Both the position numbers and the translations under genes were made by a program. A model generated the notes under the pieces. It was given only the letters and a program-made list of their open reading frames with translations. It had not been told where the DNA came from and searched no databases. From Curvibacter lanceolatus ATCC 14669 (lineage in GTDB: Bacteria; Pseudomonadota; Gammaproteobacteria; Burkholderiales; Burkholderiaceae_C), in NCBI RefSeq assembly GCF_000381265.1, contig NZ_KB906257.1, forward strand, positions 248,001 to 312,000: a stretch of 64,000 nt of DNA. Reading direction: 5' to 3'. Below, in pieces: positions 1 through 7,500 of this stretch (positions within the stretch are counted from its first letter, which is position 1; each line of letters opens with the position of its first letter).

Positions 1-1
1 G

Positions 2-2464
2 GTGCAGGTGCGCGTGCAAGGCCAGTTCGAGGCGGTGGAGCAGTTGCGCGCCATGCCGATCCGCGGCAGCTCGGGCAACCAGCTCCGACTGGGCGACATC
101 GGCGAGGTGCGCCGTGGCTATGTGGACCCACCGTCGGTGAAGGTGCGCCACAACGGCCGTGAAGTGATCGCCATGGGCGTGTCGATGGCCAAGGGCGGCG
201 ACATCATCCAGCTGGGCAAACAGCTGCAACTGGCCACCGAGAAGATCGAGAAAAGCCTGCCGGCCGGCCTGACCCTGGTGCAGGTGCAGGACCAGCCCAA
301 GGCGGTGACCACCTCGGTGGGCGAGTTTGTGCACGTGCTGATCGAGGCCGTGGTGATCGTGCTGGCCGTGAGCTTCGTGAGCCTGGGCCTGCACAAGCGA
401 GCGGGCAGCCAGCCGCTGTGGCGCCGCTATTACATCGACGTGCGTCCGGGCCTGGTGGTGGGCATCACGATTCCGCTGGTGCTGGCCGTGACCTTTCTGG
501 CCATGTGGTACTGGGGCATCGGGCTGCACAAAATCTCGCTGGGCTCGCTGATCATTGCGCTGGGCCTGTTGGTGGACGACGCCATCATTGCGGTGGAGAT
601 GATGGTGCGCAAGATGGAGGAGGGCTACGACAAGGTGCGTGCCGCCACCTTCGCCTACGAGATCACTGCCATGCCCATGCTGACGGGCACCTTGATCACG
701 GCGGCCGGCTTCTTGCCGATCGGCCTGGCCAAGTCGCAGACGGGTGAATACACCTTTGCCATCTTCGCGGTGACCGTGATCGCCCTGGTGCTGAGCTGGG
801 TGGTGTCGGTCTACTTTGTGCCGTATCTGGGGGCCTGGCTGCTCAAGCGCCCGCCCCATGTGCAGGAGATGGGCGCCGGGCATGAGGGCGGCGAGCCGCA
901 CGAGATGTTCGACACCCCGTTCTACAACACCTTCCGCCGCGCCGTGACCTGGTGCGTGGCGCACCGCTGGGCCACCATCGCGGCCACGCTGGCGATTTTT
1001 GCGCTGGGCATCGTGGGCATGGGCAAGGTGCAGCAGCAGTTCTTCCCGGATTCCAGCCGGCCCGAGATCCTGGTGGACATCTGGTTCCCCGAAGGCACCT
1101 CGTTTGCAGCCAATGACGCCGTCACCCAAAGGGTCGAGGCGCGGCTGCGTGAAGAGGTGGGCGTGAAGAGCGTGAGCACCTGGGTGGGCTCGGGTGTGCC
1201 CCGCTTCTACCTGCCGCTGGACCAGGTGTTCCCGCAGACCAACGTCTCGCAATTCATCATCCTGCCGGTGGACCTGAAGGTGCGCGAGAGCCTGCGCATC
1301 AAGCTGCCGGCCTTGCTGGCCGAAGAGTTCCCCGAGGTGCGTGGCCGCGTCAAGCTGTTGCCCAACGGGCCGCCCGTGCCGTACCCGGTGCAGTTCCGGG
1401 TGTTGGGTTCGAACCCGGCGGTGCTGCGCGAGCGGGCCGACGAGGTCAAGGAGCTGCTGCGCAAGAACAGCCACATGCGGGGTGTGAACGACAACTGGAA
1501 CGAGTCCGTGAAGGTGATCCGCATGGAGGTCGATCAGGCCAAGGCACGCGCCCTGGGTGTGACCAGCCAGGCGATCGCGCAGGCCTCGGCGGCCATTCTG
1601 TCGGGCACGGCGGTGGGGCAGTTCCGTGAGAACGACAAGCTGATCGACATCGTGGTGCGTCAGCCCCTGGAAGAGCGCAACGCGATCACCGACCTGGGCA
1701 ATGCCTACCTGCCCACCGCCAACGGGCGTTCCATCCCGCTGACCCAGATCGCCAAGCCGGTGTTCACCTGGGAGCCAGGCGTGATGTGGCGTGAGAACCG
1801 CGACTATGCGGTGACCGTGCAGGGCGACATCGTGGAAGGCCTGCAAGGCGCCACGGTGACGGCTGAGCTGTTGCCCGAGCTGCGTGCCCTGGAGGCGAAG
1901 TGGCAGGCCTCGGGTCAGGCCTTCCGCATCGAAGTGGCGGGCGCGGTGGAGGAGAGCAGCAAGGGTTCGGCCTCGATCGTCGCCGGCCTGCCGGTGATGC
2001 TGTTCCTGACCTTCACCCTGCTGATGCTGCAGTTGCAGAGTTTCAGCCGCTCGGTGCTGGTGTTCCTGACCGGCCCGCTGGGCATTGCCGGTGTGGCCGG
2101 CGCCTTGCTGGTGCTGAACCGGCCGTTCGGCTTCGTGGCCTTGCTGGGGGTGATTGCCCTGATGGGCATGATCCAGCGCAACTCGGTGATCCTGATCGAC
2201 CAGATCGAGCAAGACCGCGCCCGCGGCGTGCCGGCCTGGGACGCGATCGTGGAGTCGGCGGTGCGCCGCTTGCGCCCCATCGTTCTGACCGCCGCGGCGG
2301 CCGTGCTGGCCATGATCCCGCTGTCGCGCAGCGTGTTCTGGGGGCCGATGGCCGTGGCCATCATGGGCGGCCTGATCGTGGCCACCTTGCTCACCTTGCT
2401 GGCCCTGCCGGCCATGTATGCCGCCTGGTTCCGCGTGAAGCGCCCCGAAATCGAGGTGAATTGA
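2..2464 (+). CDS. RND-family efflux pump inner-membrane subunit (5' truncated by window edge)
   Basis: The 820 residues seen are the larger C-terminal part of an AcrB/MexB-like proton-driven exporter; the gene starts before the window. Visible are the first hydrophobic block with the TM4-type motif GLLVDDAIIAVEMM near residue 190, whose acidic pair belongs to the proton relay. A periplasmic porter domain follows (about 340-650), and then a second membrane block containing GMIQRNSVILIDQIEQ. Such pumps work with a periplasmic adaptor and an outer-membrane channel; those genes would lie upstream and are not visible. The drug or metal range cannot be read from the sequence. Family certain, substrate unknown. 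Confidence 0.93.
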   Translation: MQVRVQGQFEAVEQLRAMPIRGSSGNQLRLGDIGEVRRGYVDPPSVKVRHNGREVIAMGVSMAKGGDIIQLGKQLQLATEKIEKSLPAGLTLVQVQDQPKAVTTSVGEFVHVLIEAVVIVLAVSFVSLGLHKRAGSQPLWRRYYIDVRPGLVVGITIPLVLAVTFLAMWYWGIGLHKISLGSLIIALGLLVDDAIIAVEMMVRKMEEGYDKVRAATFAYEITAMPMLTGTLITAAGFLPIGLAKSQTGEYTFAIFAVTVIALVLSWVVSVYFVPYLGAWLLKRPPHVQEMGAGHEGGEPHEMFDTPFYNTFRRAVTWCVAHRWATIAATLAIFALGIVGMGKVQQQFFPDSSRPEILVDIWFPEGTSFAANDAVTQRVEARLREEVGVKSVSTWVGSGVPRFYLPLDQVFPQTNVSQFIILPVDLKVRESLRIKLPALLAEEFPEVRGRVKLLPNGPPVPYPVQFRVLGSNPAVLRERADEVKELLRKNSHMRGVNDNWNESVKVIRMEVDQAKARALGVTSQAIAQASAAILSGTAVGQFRENDKLIDIVVRQPLEERNAITDLGNAYLPTANGRSIPLTQIAKPVFTWEPGVMWRENRDYAVTVQGDIVEGLQGATVTAELLPELRALEAKWQASGQAFRIEVAGAVEESSKGSASIVAGLPVMLFLTFTLLMLQLQSFSRSVLVFLTGPLGIAGVAGALLVLNRPFGFVALLGVIALMGMIQRNSVILIDQIEQDRARGVPAWDAIVESAVRRLRPIVLTAAAAVLAMIPLSRSVFWGPMAVAIMGGLIVATLLTLLALPAMYAAWFRVKRPEIEVN

Positions 2465-2641
2465 GCGTTGGCGCGGCTTGCAGCGCGAAATTTGCGGGGT
2501 TTTGGGGCCTTTTCGGGCCTCAGAACCCTGCATCTGACCCGGTTTCGGGCCGGAACCCGGATTTCATCCCGCTAAAATAGAAGGTTGACCGATTTCGTTG
2601 GGGTGGTCAGTGTGAGCTGATCGCCCGTTTTGTTTTCAGGC

Positions 2642-2728
2642 GCGCGGGTGGCGAAATTGGTAGACGCACCAGGTTTAGGTCCTGACGCCAGCAATGGTGT
2701 GGGGGTTCGAGTCCCCCCCCGCGCACCA
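2642..2728 (+). tRNA. tRNA-Leu (anticodon TAG)
   Basis: An 87-nt cloverleaf with encoded CCA. The acceptor stem GCGCGGG pairs with CCCGCGC. The anticodon loop TTTAGGT holds TAG at 2676-2678, the variable arm is long as in class II tRNAs, and the T arm GGGGGTTCGAGTCCCCC is perfect. It reads CUA codons, possibly with wobble to others. Its 3' 55 bases are repeated at 3859-3913, so the gene has served as an integration site and was regenerated intact. Confidence 0.97.
2674..2728 (+). repeat. att repeat, left copy (3' part of tRNA-Leu)
   Basis: Fifty-five bases, from the anticodon loop to the CCA end, are identical to 3859-3913. The 5' boundary is sharp: the base before the repeat differs between copies. 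This is the expected product of tyrosine-recombinase integration into a tRNA gene. Confidence 0.9.
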
Positions 2729-2752
2729 TAGTAAAAGCGGGGAAAGCCATGG

Positions 2753-2776
2753 AAAATCAGTCACTTGCGTGATTTT
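2753..2776 (+). terminator. Possible terminator after tRNA-Leu
   Basis: AAAATCA and TGATTTT form a 7-bp stem around a 10-nt loop and end in a run of T. The stem is A/T-rich and weak. It lies just inside the left end of the integrated remnant, so it may belong to the element rather than to the tRNA. Confidence 0.35.
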
Positions 2777-2845
2777 TAGGCTCTCCCTTCTTTTCACTTG
2801 TTTTCATTTATCTTCATCAGTTTTCACCTAAATTCATCCCTCCGG

Positions 2846-2872
2846 TTTGGGAAAATTTTGGGAAATTTGGGA
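2846..2872 (+). repeat. TTTGGGAA-type direct repeats, left end of the remnant
   Basis: Copies of TTTGGGAA(A) lie at 2846-2854, 2857-2865 and 2866-2872, about 120 bases inside the left att repeat. A matching trio lies at 3747-3785 inside the right repeat. Paired arrays near both ends resemble integrase arm-binding sites; that role is inferred. Confidence 0.5.
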
Positions 2873-2957
2873 GGGTGTTCAAGTTGCTGAAACGCGACAC
2901 CTTCCAGACCGGGGCTATGCTGCTGAACATCTAGCACCGATTCCATCGCGCCCTCGT

Positions 2958-3611
2958 ATGCCATCAAAACACCTCGTATTGCTACAAGCGATGTTTCCCG
3001 GCGTGCTGATGCTCGACATCGACCAAATTGCTTCCTTGACGCGATATGGGCGTGGCCACCTGTACAACCTCAACTACGAAGGCAAATTGCCGTTCAAGGT
3101 CAGTCGCGGGCCCCGCAACAAGATTCTTGTTTCTATCATCGAGTTTGCCGCTTACCTCGACAAGACGTCGCTGTCGGAGTACGCGCCGCCAGTTGATCAA
3201 CCCCCTGAACTGATCGTCAAGAAACCTGGACGGCCCCGAGGCGCCACTACCAGAGCGAGTGCGACGGTATCCAGCTTTCAGAGCGAACTTCATGCTGCAA
3301 TCTATCGGGTGCAGGCCAGGGAGTTGCTGTCAGGTATCGGGCATCGCATTGCTGGTGAGCGTCTCGATGGGGATGAAAGCATGGGTTGCGAGGAGCAAAT
3401 GCGGAAAACTCTTTCGAGACTCTCCGCTGCTGTCGAGGCTGCCTCGTATGAATTCGAGCAGTCATCCTTGTCGGCCAGTTTGATCTGGACCTCAAAAGCC
3501 GTTTCCAGTTGCTTTAAGGCGTTCTTGGGCAACTTGGCTGGATCGGGGTGTCCCTGGCTTGCCAGGTACTCCAAGGCCTTGGATTTGAGGCGAAACCTCT
3601 GCTCCTTCTGA
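2958..3611 (+). CDS. AlpA/PrtN-like DNA-binding protein, 3' end probably chimeric
   Basis: I chose ATG 2958; the frame is open further upstream through low-quality starts. Residues about 15-65 (LMLDIDQIASLTRYGRGHLY followed by KLPF and an ILV-rich strand) look like the small winged or helix-turn-helix regulators found next to integrases on Burkholderiales islands. A basic KKPGRPRG AT-hook-like segment follows, then a helical part. The last roughly 50 residues are only the antisense of an integrase fragment (3302-3658, minus strand). The natural C-terminus therefore seems to have been removed by a deletion near 3460. Its role would have been regulation of excision or transfer of the lost island. 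The function is inferred from resemblance. Confidence 0.5.
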   Translation: MPSKHLVLLQAMFPGVLMLDIDQIASLTRYGRGHLYNLNYEGKLPFKVSRGPRNKILVSIIEFAAYLDKTSLSEYAPPVDQPPELIVKKPGRPRGATTRASATVSSFQSELHAAIYRVQARELLSGIGHRIAGERLDGDESMGCEEQMRKTLSRLSAAVEAASYEFEQSSLSASLIWTSKAVSSCFKAFLGNLAGSGCPWLARYSKALDLRRNLCSF

Positions 3612-3658
3612 CCGGCCAGCTTGACTTGCCAAGGGGAGCGATTGGAGATGTTTGCCAT
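3302..3658 (-). pseudogene. Tyrosine recombinase (integrase), N-terminal fragment
   Basis: About 65 residues read like the arm-binding N-terminus of tRNA-targeting integrases: SPWQVKL, a basic KEQRFRLKSKALEYLAS stretch and QLETAFEVQIKL. After about residue 66 (near 3460) the frame turns to unrelated sequence and stops, so the core-binding and catalytic domains are missing. No R...H-x-x-R...Y motif occurs anywhere between the att repeats. The gene pointed inward from the right end of the element. Confidence 0.65.
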
Positions 3659-3746
3659 GGGTTCTGCCTTACCTGAAAAGTCTGGTCAGTTAGAATGCCG
3701 AGTTCCCCGGAGGGAGGCATTGCCTCTCGAAGCGGGTAGGGGCCTG

Positions 3747-3785
3747 TTTGGGATTCTGCTCGAGTTTGGGAAATAGTTTGGGAAA
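3747..3785 (+). repeat. TTTGGGAA-type direct repeats, right end of the remnant
   Basis: TTTGGGA at 3747-3753 and TTTGGGAAA at 3765-3773 and 3777-3785 lie upstream of the integrase fragment and about 75-110 bases inside the right att repeat. Orientation is the same as in the left trio. Confidence 0.5.
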
Positions 3786-3858
3786 GTCGGAAAAATCAGT
3801 CCGTTTTTTTCGGTTTTCCCTATGAAAATTTAATCCGTGCGCGTTTGGTTCATTCGGA

Positions 3859-3913
3859 TTTAGGTCCTGACGCCAGCAATGGTGTGGGGGTTCGAGTCCC
3901 CCCCCGCGCACCA
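3859..3913 (+). repeat. att repeat, right copy (tRNA-Leu 3' duplicate)
   Basis: A perfect 55-bp copy of the tRNA-Leu 3' end. It has no 5' half and cannot fold as a tRNA, so it marks the right boundary of the integrated remnant. The tig gene begins 72 bases further on. Confidence 0.9.
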
Positions 3914-3985
3914 CATGTGAGATTTTTTACGCCAGGCCAGGACGTGCACATCACGCGGCCTGACACGCCATATCAGGAGAAAACA

Positions 3986-5296
3986 ATGGCTGTTACCGTT
4001 GAGACCCTCGAGAAGCTCGAACGCAAGATCACGCTGACCCTGCCCGTCACGGCAATCCAGGCTGAAGTGGACACGCGCCTGAAGCGCCTGGCCCGCACCG
4101 TCAAGATGGACGGCTTCCGTCCGGGCAAGGTGCCGATGGCCGTGGTGGCCCAGCGCTATGGCTACTCCGTTCAATACGAAGTGATGAACGACAAGGTGGG
4201 CGAGGCTTTTGCTGTGGCTGCCAACGAAGCCAAGCTGCGTGTGGCCGGCCAGCCCCGCATCACCGAAAAAGAAGGCGCGCCTGAAGGCGAGCTGACCTTT
4301 GACGCCGTGTTCGAAGTGTTCCCCGAAGTCAAGATCGGCGACCTGTCGACCGCTGAAGTCGAAAAGCTGGCGGCCGATGTGGACGAAGCCGCCATCGACA
4401 AGACCCTGGAAATCCTGCGCAAGCAACGCCGCACCTTCGCTCAGCGCGCCCAGGATCAGGCTGCCCAGGACGGCGACCGCGTGACGGTCGACTTCGAAGG
4501 CAAGATCGACGGCGAACCCTTTGCCGGCGGCAAGGCCGAAGACTTCCAGTTCCTGATCGCTGACGGTCAGATGCTGAAGGAATTCGAAGACGCCGTGCGC
4601 GGCATGAAGGCTGGCGAAAGCAAGACCTTCCCCCTGGCCTTCCCGGCCGACTACCACGGCAAGGATGTGGCCGGCAAGCAAGCCGACTTCTTGGTCACCG
4701 TGAAGAAGATCGAAGCCGCCAACCTGCCCGAAGTGAACGACGCCCTGGCCAAGACCCTGGGCATCGCTGACGGCACCGTGGACGCGCTGCGCGCCGACAT
4801 CAAGGCCAACCTCGAGCGTGAAGTGAAGTTCCGTCTGCTGGCCCGCAACAAGCAAGCCGTGATGGACGCCCTGGTGAGCAAGGCCGAACTCGACCTGCCC
4901 AACGCCAGCATCCAGGCTGAAATCGGCCGTCTGGTCGAAGGCGCCCGTGCTGACCTGAAGCAGCGCGGCATCAAGGACGCCGACAAGGCCCCGATCCCTG
5001 ATGACGTGTTCCGCCCGCAAGCCGAGCGTCGCGTGCGCCTGGGTCTGGTGGTGGCCGAACTGGTCCGTGCCAACGAACTGCAAGCCAAGCCCGAGCAACT
5101 CAAGGCCCACATCGAAGAGCTGGCTGCCAGTTACGAGAAGCCGGCTGAAGTGGTGCGCTGGTACTTCGGCGACCAGAACCGCCTGGCCGAAGTCGAAGGT
5201 GTTGTGATCGAAAACAACGTCACCGAATTCGTGCTGTCCAAGGCCAAGGTCACTGAAAAGTCGGTTTCGTTCGACGAACTGATGGGCCAGGCCTGA
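3986..5296 (+). CDS. tig: Trigger factor, ribosome-associated chaperone and peptidyl-prolyl isomerase
   Basis: A 436-residue protein, the usual length. The N-terminal ribosome-binding domain carries GFRPGKVPMAVV, matching the signature loop that docks on ribosomal protein L23. An FKBP-type isomerase domain follows (about 160-245, with DGDRVTVDFEG and FADYHG-like segments), then the long helical chaperone domain. ATG 3986 is preceded by AGGAGA; the frame is open upstream to 3845, but that part is tRNA and att sequence. It acts on nascent chains at the ribosome exit. The following clpP, clpX and lon genes form the classical protein quality-control block. Confidence 0.97.
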   Translation: MAVTVETLEKLERKITLTLPVTAIQAEVDTRLKRLARTVKMDGFRPGKVPMAVVAQRYGYSVQYEVMNDKVGEAFAVAANEAKLRVAGQPRITEKEGAPEGELTFDAVFEVFPEVKIGDLSTAEVEKLAADVDEAAIDKTLEILRKQRRTFAQRAQDQAAQDGDRVTVDFEGKIDGEPFAGGKAEDFQFLIADGQMLKEFEDAVRGMKAGESKTFPLAFPADYHGKDVAGKQADFLVTVKKIEAANLPEVNDALAKTLGIADGTVDALRADIKANLEREVKFRLLARNKQAVMDALVSKAELDLPNASIQAEIGRLVEGARADLKQRGIKDADKAPIPDDVFRPQAERRVRLGLVVAELVRANELQAKPEQLKAHIEELAASYEKPAEVVRWYFGDQNRLAEVEGVVIENNVTEFVLSKAKVTEKSVSFDELMGQA

Positions 5297-5400
5297 GACC
5301 TGATCTGATCTCTCTTTTTTGAGATGTTGAGGGGCTTGTGCTTTGTTGCGCAGGCCCCACTTCATTTTTGGGTACAGTTAGGTTTCCCCTTGGAGAAAAC

Positions 5401-6009
5401 ATGAGCGCACTGGACATTCAAGGCCTGGGCATGGTCCCGATGGTCATCGAGCAATCGGGTCGTGGCGAACGGTCCTACGACATTTATTCACGCCTCCTGA
5501 AGGAACGCGTGGTGTTTCTGGTGGGCCCGGTGAACGACCAGACCGCCAACCTGGTGGTGGCGCAGCTGCTGTTCCTGGAGAGCGAAAACCCCGACAAGGA
5601 CATTTCGTTCTACATCAACTCGCCGGGTGGTTCGGTGAGTGCCGGCATGGCCATCTACGACACCATGAACTTCATCAAGCCGCAGGTGTCGACGCTGTGC
5701 ATCGGCATGGCCGCCAGCATGGGCGCCTTCCTGCTGGCTGCGGGCGAAAAGGGCAAGCGTTACTCGCTGCCCAATTCGAAGGTGATGATTCACCAGCCCC
5801 TGGGCGGCGCGCAAGGCCAGGCCACCGAGATCGAGATCCACGCCCGCGAGATCCTCAAGACCCGCGAGCAGTTGAACAAGATCCTGGCTGAACGCACAGG
5901 GCAGCCGCTGGAGAAGATCGAGCGCGACACCGAGCGCGATTACTATCTGTCTGCCGACGAAGCCAAAGATTACGGCTTGGTGGATCAGGTGATTGCCAAG
6001 CGGCCTTGA
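5401..6009 (+). CDS. clpP: ClpP, ATP-dependent Clp protease proteolytic subunit
   Basis: A 202-residue serine peptidase that forms the double-heptamer chamber of ClpXP. The triad is Ser106 (in GMAASMGAF), His131 (in MIHQP) and Asp180; the His-Asp spacing equals that of the E. coli enzyme. It starts at ATG 5401 with a GGAG-type site just before. It lies 104 bases downstream of tig and is separated from clpX by a terminator-like hairpin. The N-terminal extension is short, and autoprocessing is likely but not visible. Confidence 0.97.
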   Translation: MSALDIQGLGMVPMVIEQSGRGERSYDIYSRLLKERVVFLVGPVNDQTANLVVAQLLFLESENPDKDISFYINSPGGSVSAGMAIYDTMNFIKPQVSTLCIGMAASMGAFLLAAGEKGKRYSLPNSKVMIHQPLGGAQGQATEIEIHAREILKTREQLNKILAERTGQPLEKIERDTERDYYLSADEAKDYGLVDQVIAKRP

Positions 6010-6030
6010 GCAGTATCCCGGCTGAATGAG

Positions 6031-6064
6031 CGGCGTTTCCCGGGAGAGGGAAGCGCCGTTTTTT
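6031..6064 (+). terminator. Intrinsic terminator between clpP and clpX
   Basis: CGGCGTTTCCC pairs with GGGAAGCGCCG (one G-T wobble) around a short loop and is followed at once by six T. It probably ends clpP messages, possibly only in part, because clpX starts 45 bases later. Confidence 0.8.
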
Positions 6065-6108
6065 ATTTCGCTATCATCTAGAACAACGCGTTACAAGGCA
6101 TTTCCGAC

Positions 6109-7374
6109 ATGGCCGACAAAAAAGGCTCCACCAGCGAGAAAACACTCTATTGCTCCTTTTGCGGCAAAAGCCAGCACGAGGTGAAGAAGCTGATCGCCGG
6201 TCCATCGGTTTTCATCTGCGATGAGTGCATTGATCTTTGCAATGAGATCATCCGTGATGAGCTGCCTTCGACCGAGGCGGGGCGCGAAGCCCGTGGCGAT
6301 CTGCCGACGCCTTCCGAGATCAAGCTCAACCTCGACAACTATGTGATCGGCCAGGAAGTGGCCAAGCGCACGCTGGCCGTGGCGGTGTACAACCACTACA
6401 AACGCCTGCGCCACAAGGACAAGGGTGCCAAGGACGAGGTCGAACTCTCCAAGAGCAACATCTTGCTGATCGGGCCCACCGGCTCGGGCAAAACCTTGCT
6501 GGCCCAGACGCTGGCGCGCATGTTGGATGTGCCCTTTGTGATGGCCGACGCCACCACCCTGACCGAAGCCGGTTACGTGGGTGAGGACGTCGAGAACATC
6601 GTGCAGAAGCTGCTGCAGAGCTGCAATTACGACGTCGAGCGCGCCCAGCGCGGCATCGTCTACATCGACGAGATCGACAAGATTTCGCGCAAGTCCGACA
6701 ACCCTTCGATCACCCGCGACGTGTCGGGCGAAGGGGTGCAGCAGGCCTTGCTGAAGTTGATCGAAGGCACCATGGCCAGTGTGCCGCCCCAAGGTGGGCG
6801 CAAGCATCCGAACCAGGATTTCCTGCAGATCGACACCACCAACATCCTGTTCATCTGCGGCGGCGCTTTTGCCGGCATCGAAAAAGTGATCGAGAACCGC
6901 ACCGAAGCCTCGGGCATTGGTTTTGGCGCCTCGGTGAAGAGCAAGAAGCAACGCAGCCTGACCGAGATGTTTGGCGAGGTGGAGCCTGAGGATCTGATCA
7001 AGTTCGGCCTGATCCCCGAATTGGTCGGCCGCATGCCGGTGGTGACCACGCTGGCCGAACTCAGCGAAGATGCGCTGGTGCAGATCCTGACCGAGCCCAA
7101 GAACGCCCTGGTCAAGCAGTACCACAAGCTGTTGGCCATGGAAGGTGTCGACCTCGAGATCCGCCCTGCGGCTTTGCAGGCCATCGCCAAGAAAGCCTTG
7201 GCCCGCAAGACCGGTGCACGGGGCCTGCGTTCGATCCTGGAGCATGCCTTGATCGACACGATGTTCGATCTGCCGAATGCCTCGAATGTCGAGAAAGTGG
7301 TGGTGGACGAGTCCACCATCGATGAGAACAAGCCGCCGCTGCTCGTGTACCGCGAGGCGGCCAAGAAGGCTTGA
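6109..7374 (+). CDS. clpX: ClpX, AAA+ unfoldase of the ClpXP protease
   Basis: A 421-residue ATPase that recognises tagged proteins, unfolds them and feeds them to ClpP. The zinc-binding domain has Cys15, Cys18, Cys37 and Cys40. The Walker A motif GPTGSGKT is at about 122-129, Walker B is IVYIDEIDK near 185, and the C-terminal small AAA domain contains [12 protein letters not shown]. Length and all key residues are normal. It begins only 45 bases after the clpP terminator and so may need its own promoter. Confidence 0.98.
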   Translation: MADKKGSTSEKTLYCSFCGKSQHEVKKLIAGPSVFICDECIDLCNEIIRDELPSTEAGREARGDLPTPSEIKLNLDNYVIGQEVAKRTLAVAVYNHYKRLRHKDKGAKDEVELSKSNILLIGPTGSGKTLLAQTLARMLDVPFVMADATTLTEAGYVGEDVENIVQKLLQSCNYDVERAQRGIVYIDEIDKISRKSDNPSITRDVSGEGVQQALLKLIEGTMASVPPQGGRKHPNQDFLQIDTTNILFICGGAFAGIEKVIENRTEASGIGFGASVKSKKQRSLTEMFGEVEPEDLIKFGLIPELVGRMPVVTTLAELSEDALVQILTEPKNALVKQYHKLLAMEGVDLEIRPAALQAIAKKALARKTGARGLRSILEHALIDTMFDLPNASNVEKVVVDESTIDENKPPLLVYREAAKKA

Positions 7375-7500
7375 CCCCCCGGGCTGGCAACATGACCCAA
7401 CCTGGTGCTGGCACGGCGGCTGCTTGGCCGTCATGTCGGCGCCGGCGGGTTGAAATCTCCCGTTTGCGGACCATATTCAACAGGTAACCAAAGGATATCC

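Larger units (their letters stand above)
2729..3913. mobile_element. Remnant of a tRNA-Leu integrated element (1.2 kb)
   Basis: The segment between the two 55-bp tRNA-Leu repeats. It carries a DNA-binding-protein-like gene on the plus strand and, facing it, only the N-terminal quarter of a tyrosine recombinase on the minus strand. Three TTTGGGAA-type repeats lie near each end. Codon use is less GC-rich than in neighbouring tig. With no catalytic domain it cannot excise by itself. I infer a large island or prophage that collapsed by internal deletion, leaving both ends. Confidence 0.8.

Noticed and set aside
3690-3914. A minus-strand frame starting in the tRNA-Leu duplicate
   Set aside because: The start is simply antisense tRNA sequence, a known source of false small proteins.
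3860-5365. A 501-codon frame antisense to tig and through the att repeat
   Set aside because: It includes antisense tRNA sequence (the familiar false GGDSNPH-type tail) and mirrors tig codons; no start signal.
5297-5400. A terminator after tig
   Set aside because: ATCTC and GAGAT can pair around a T-rich loop, but the T run is inside the loop and the stem is only five pairs.
6091-7434. A 447-codon frame antisense to clpX
   Set aside because: A shadow of clpX, with no ribosome site or domain.
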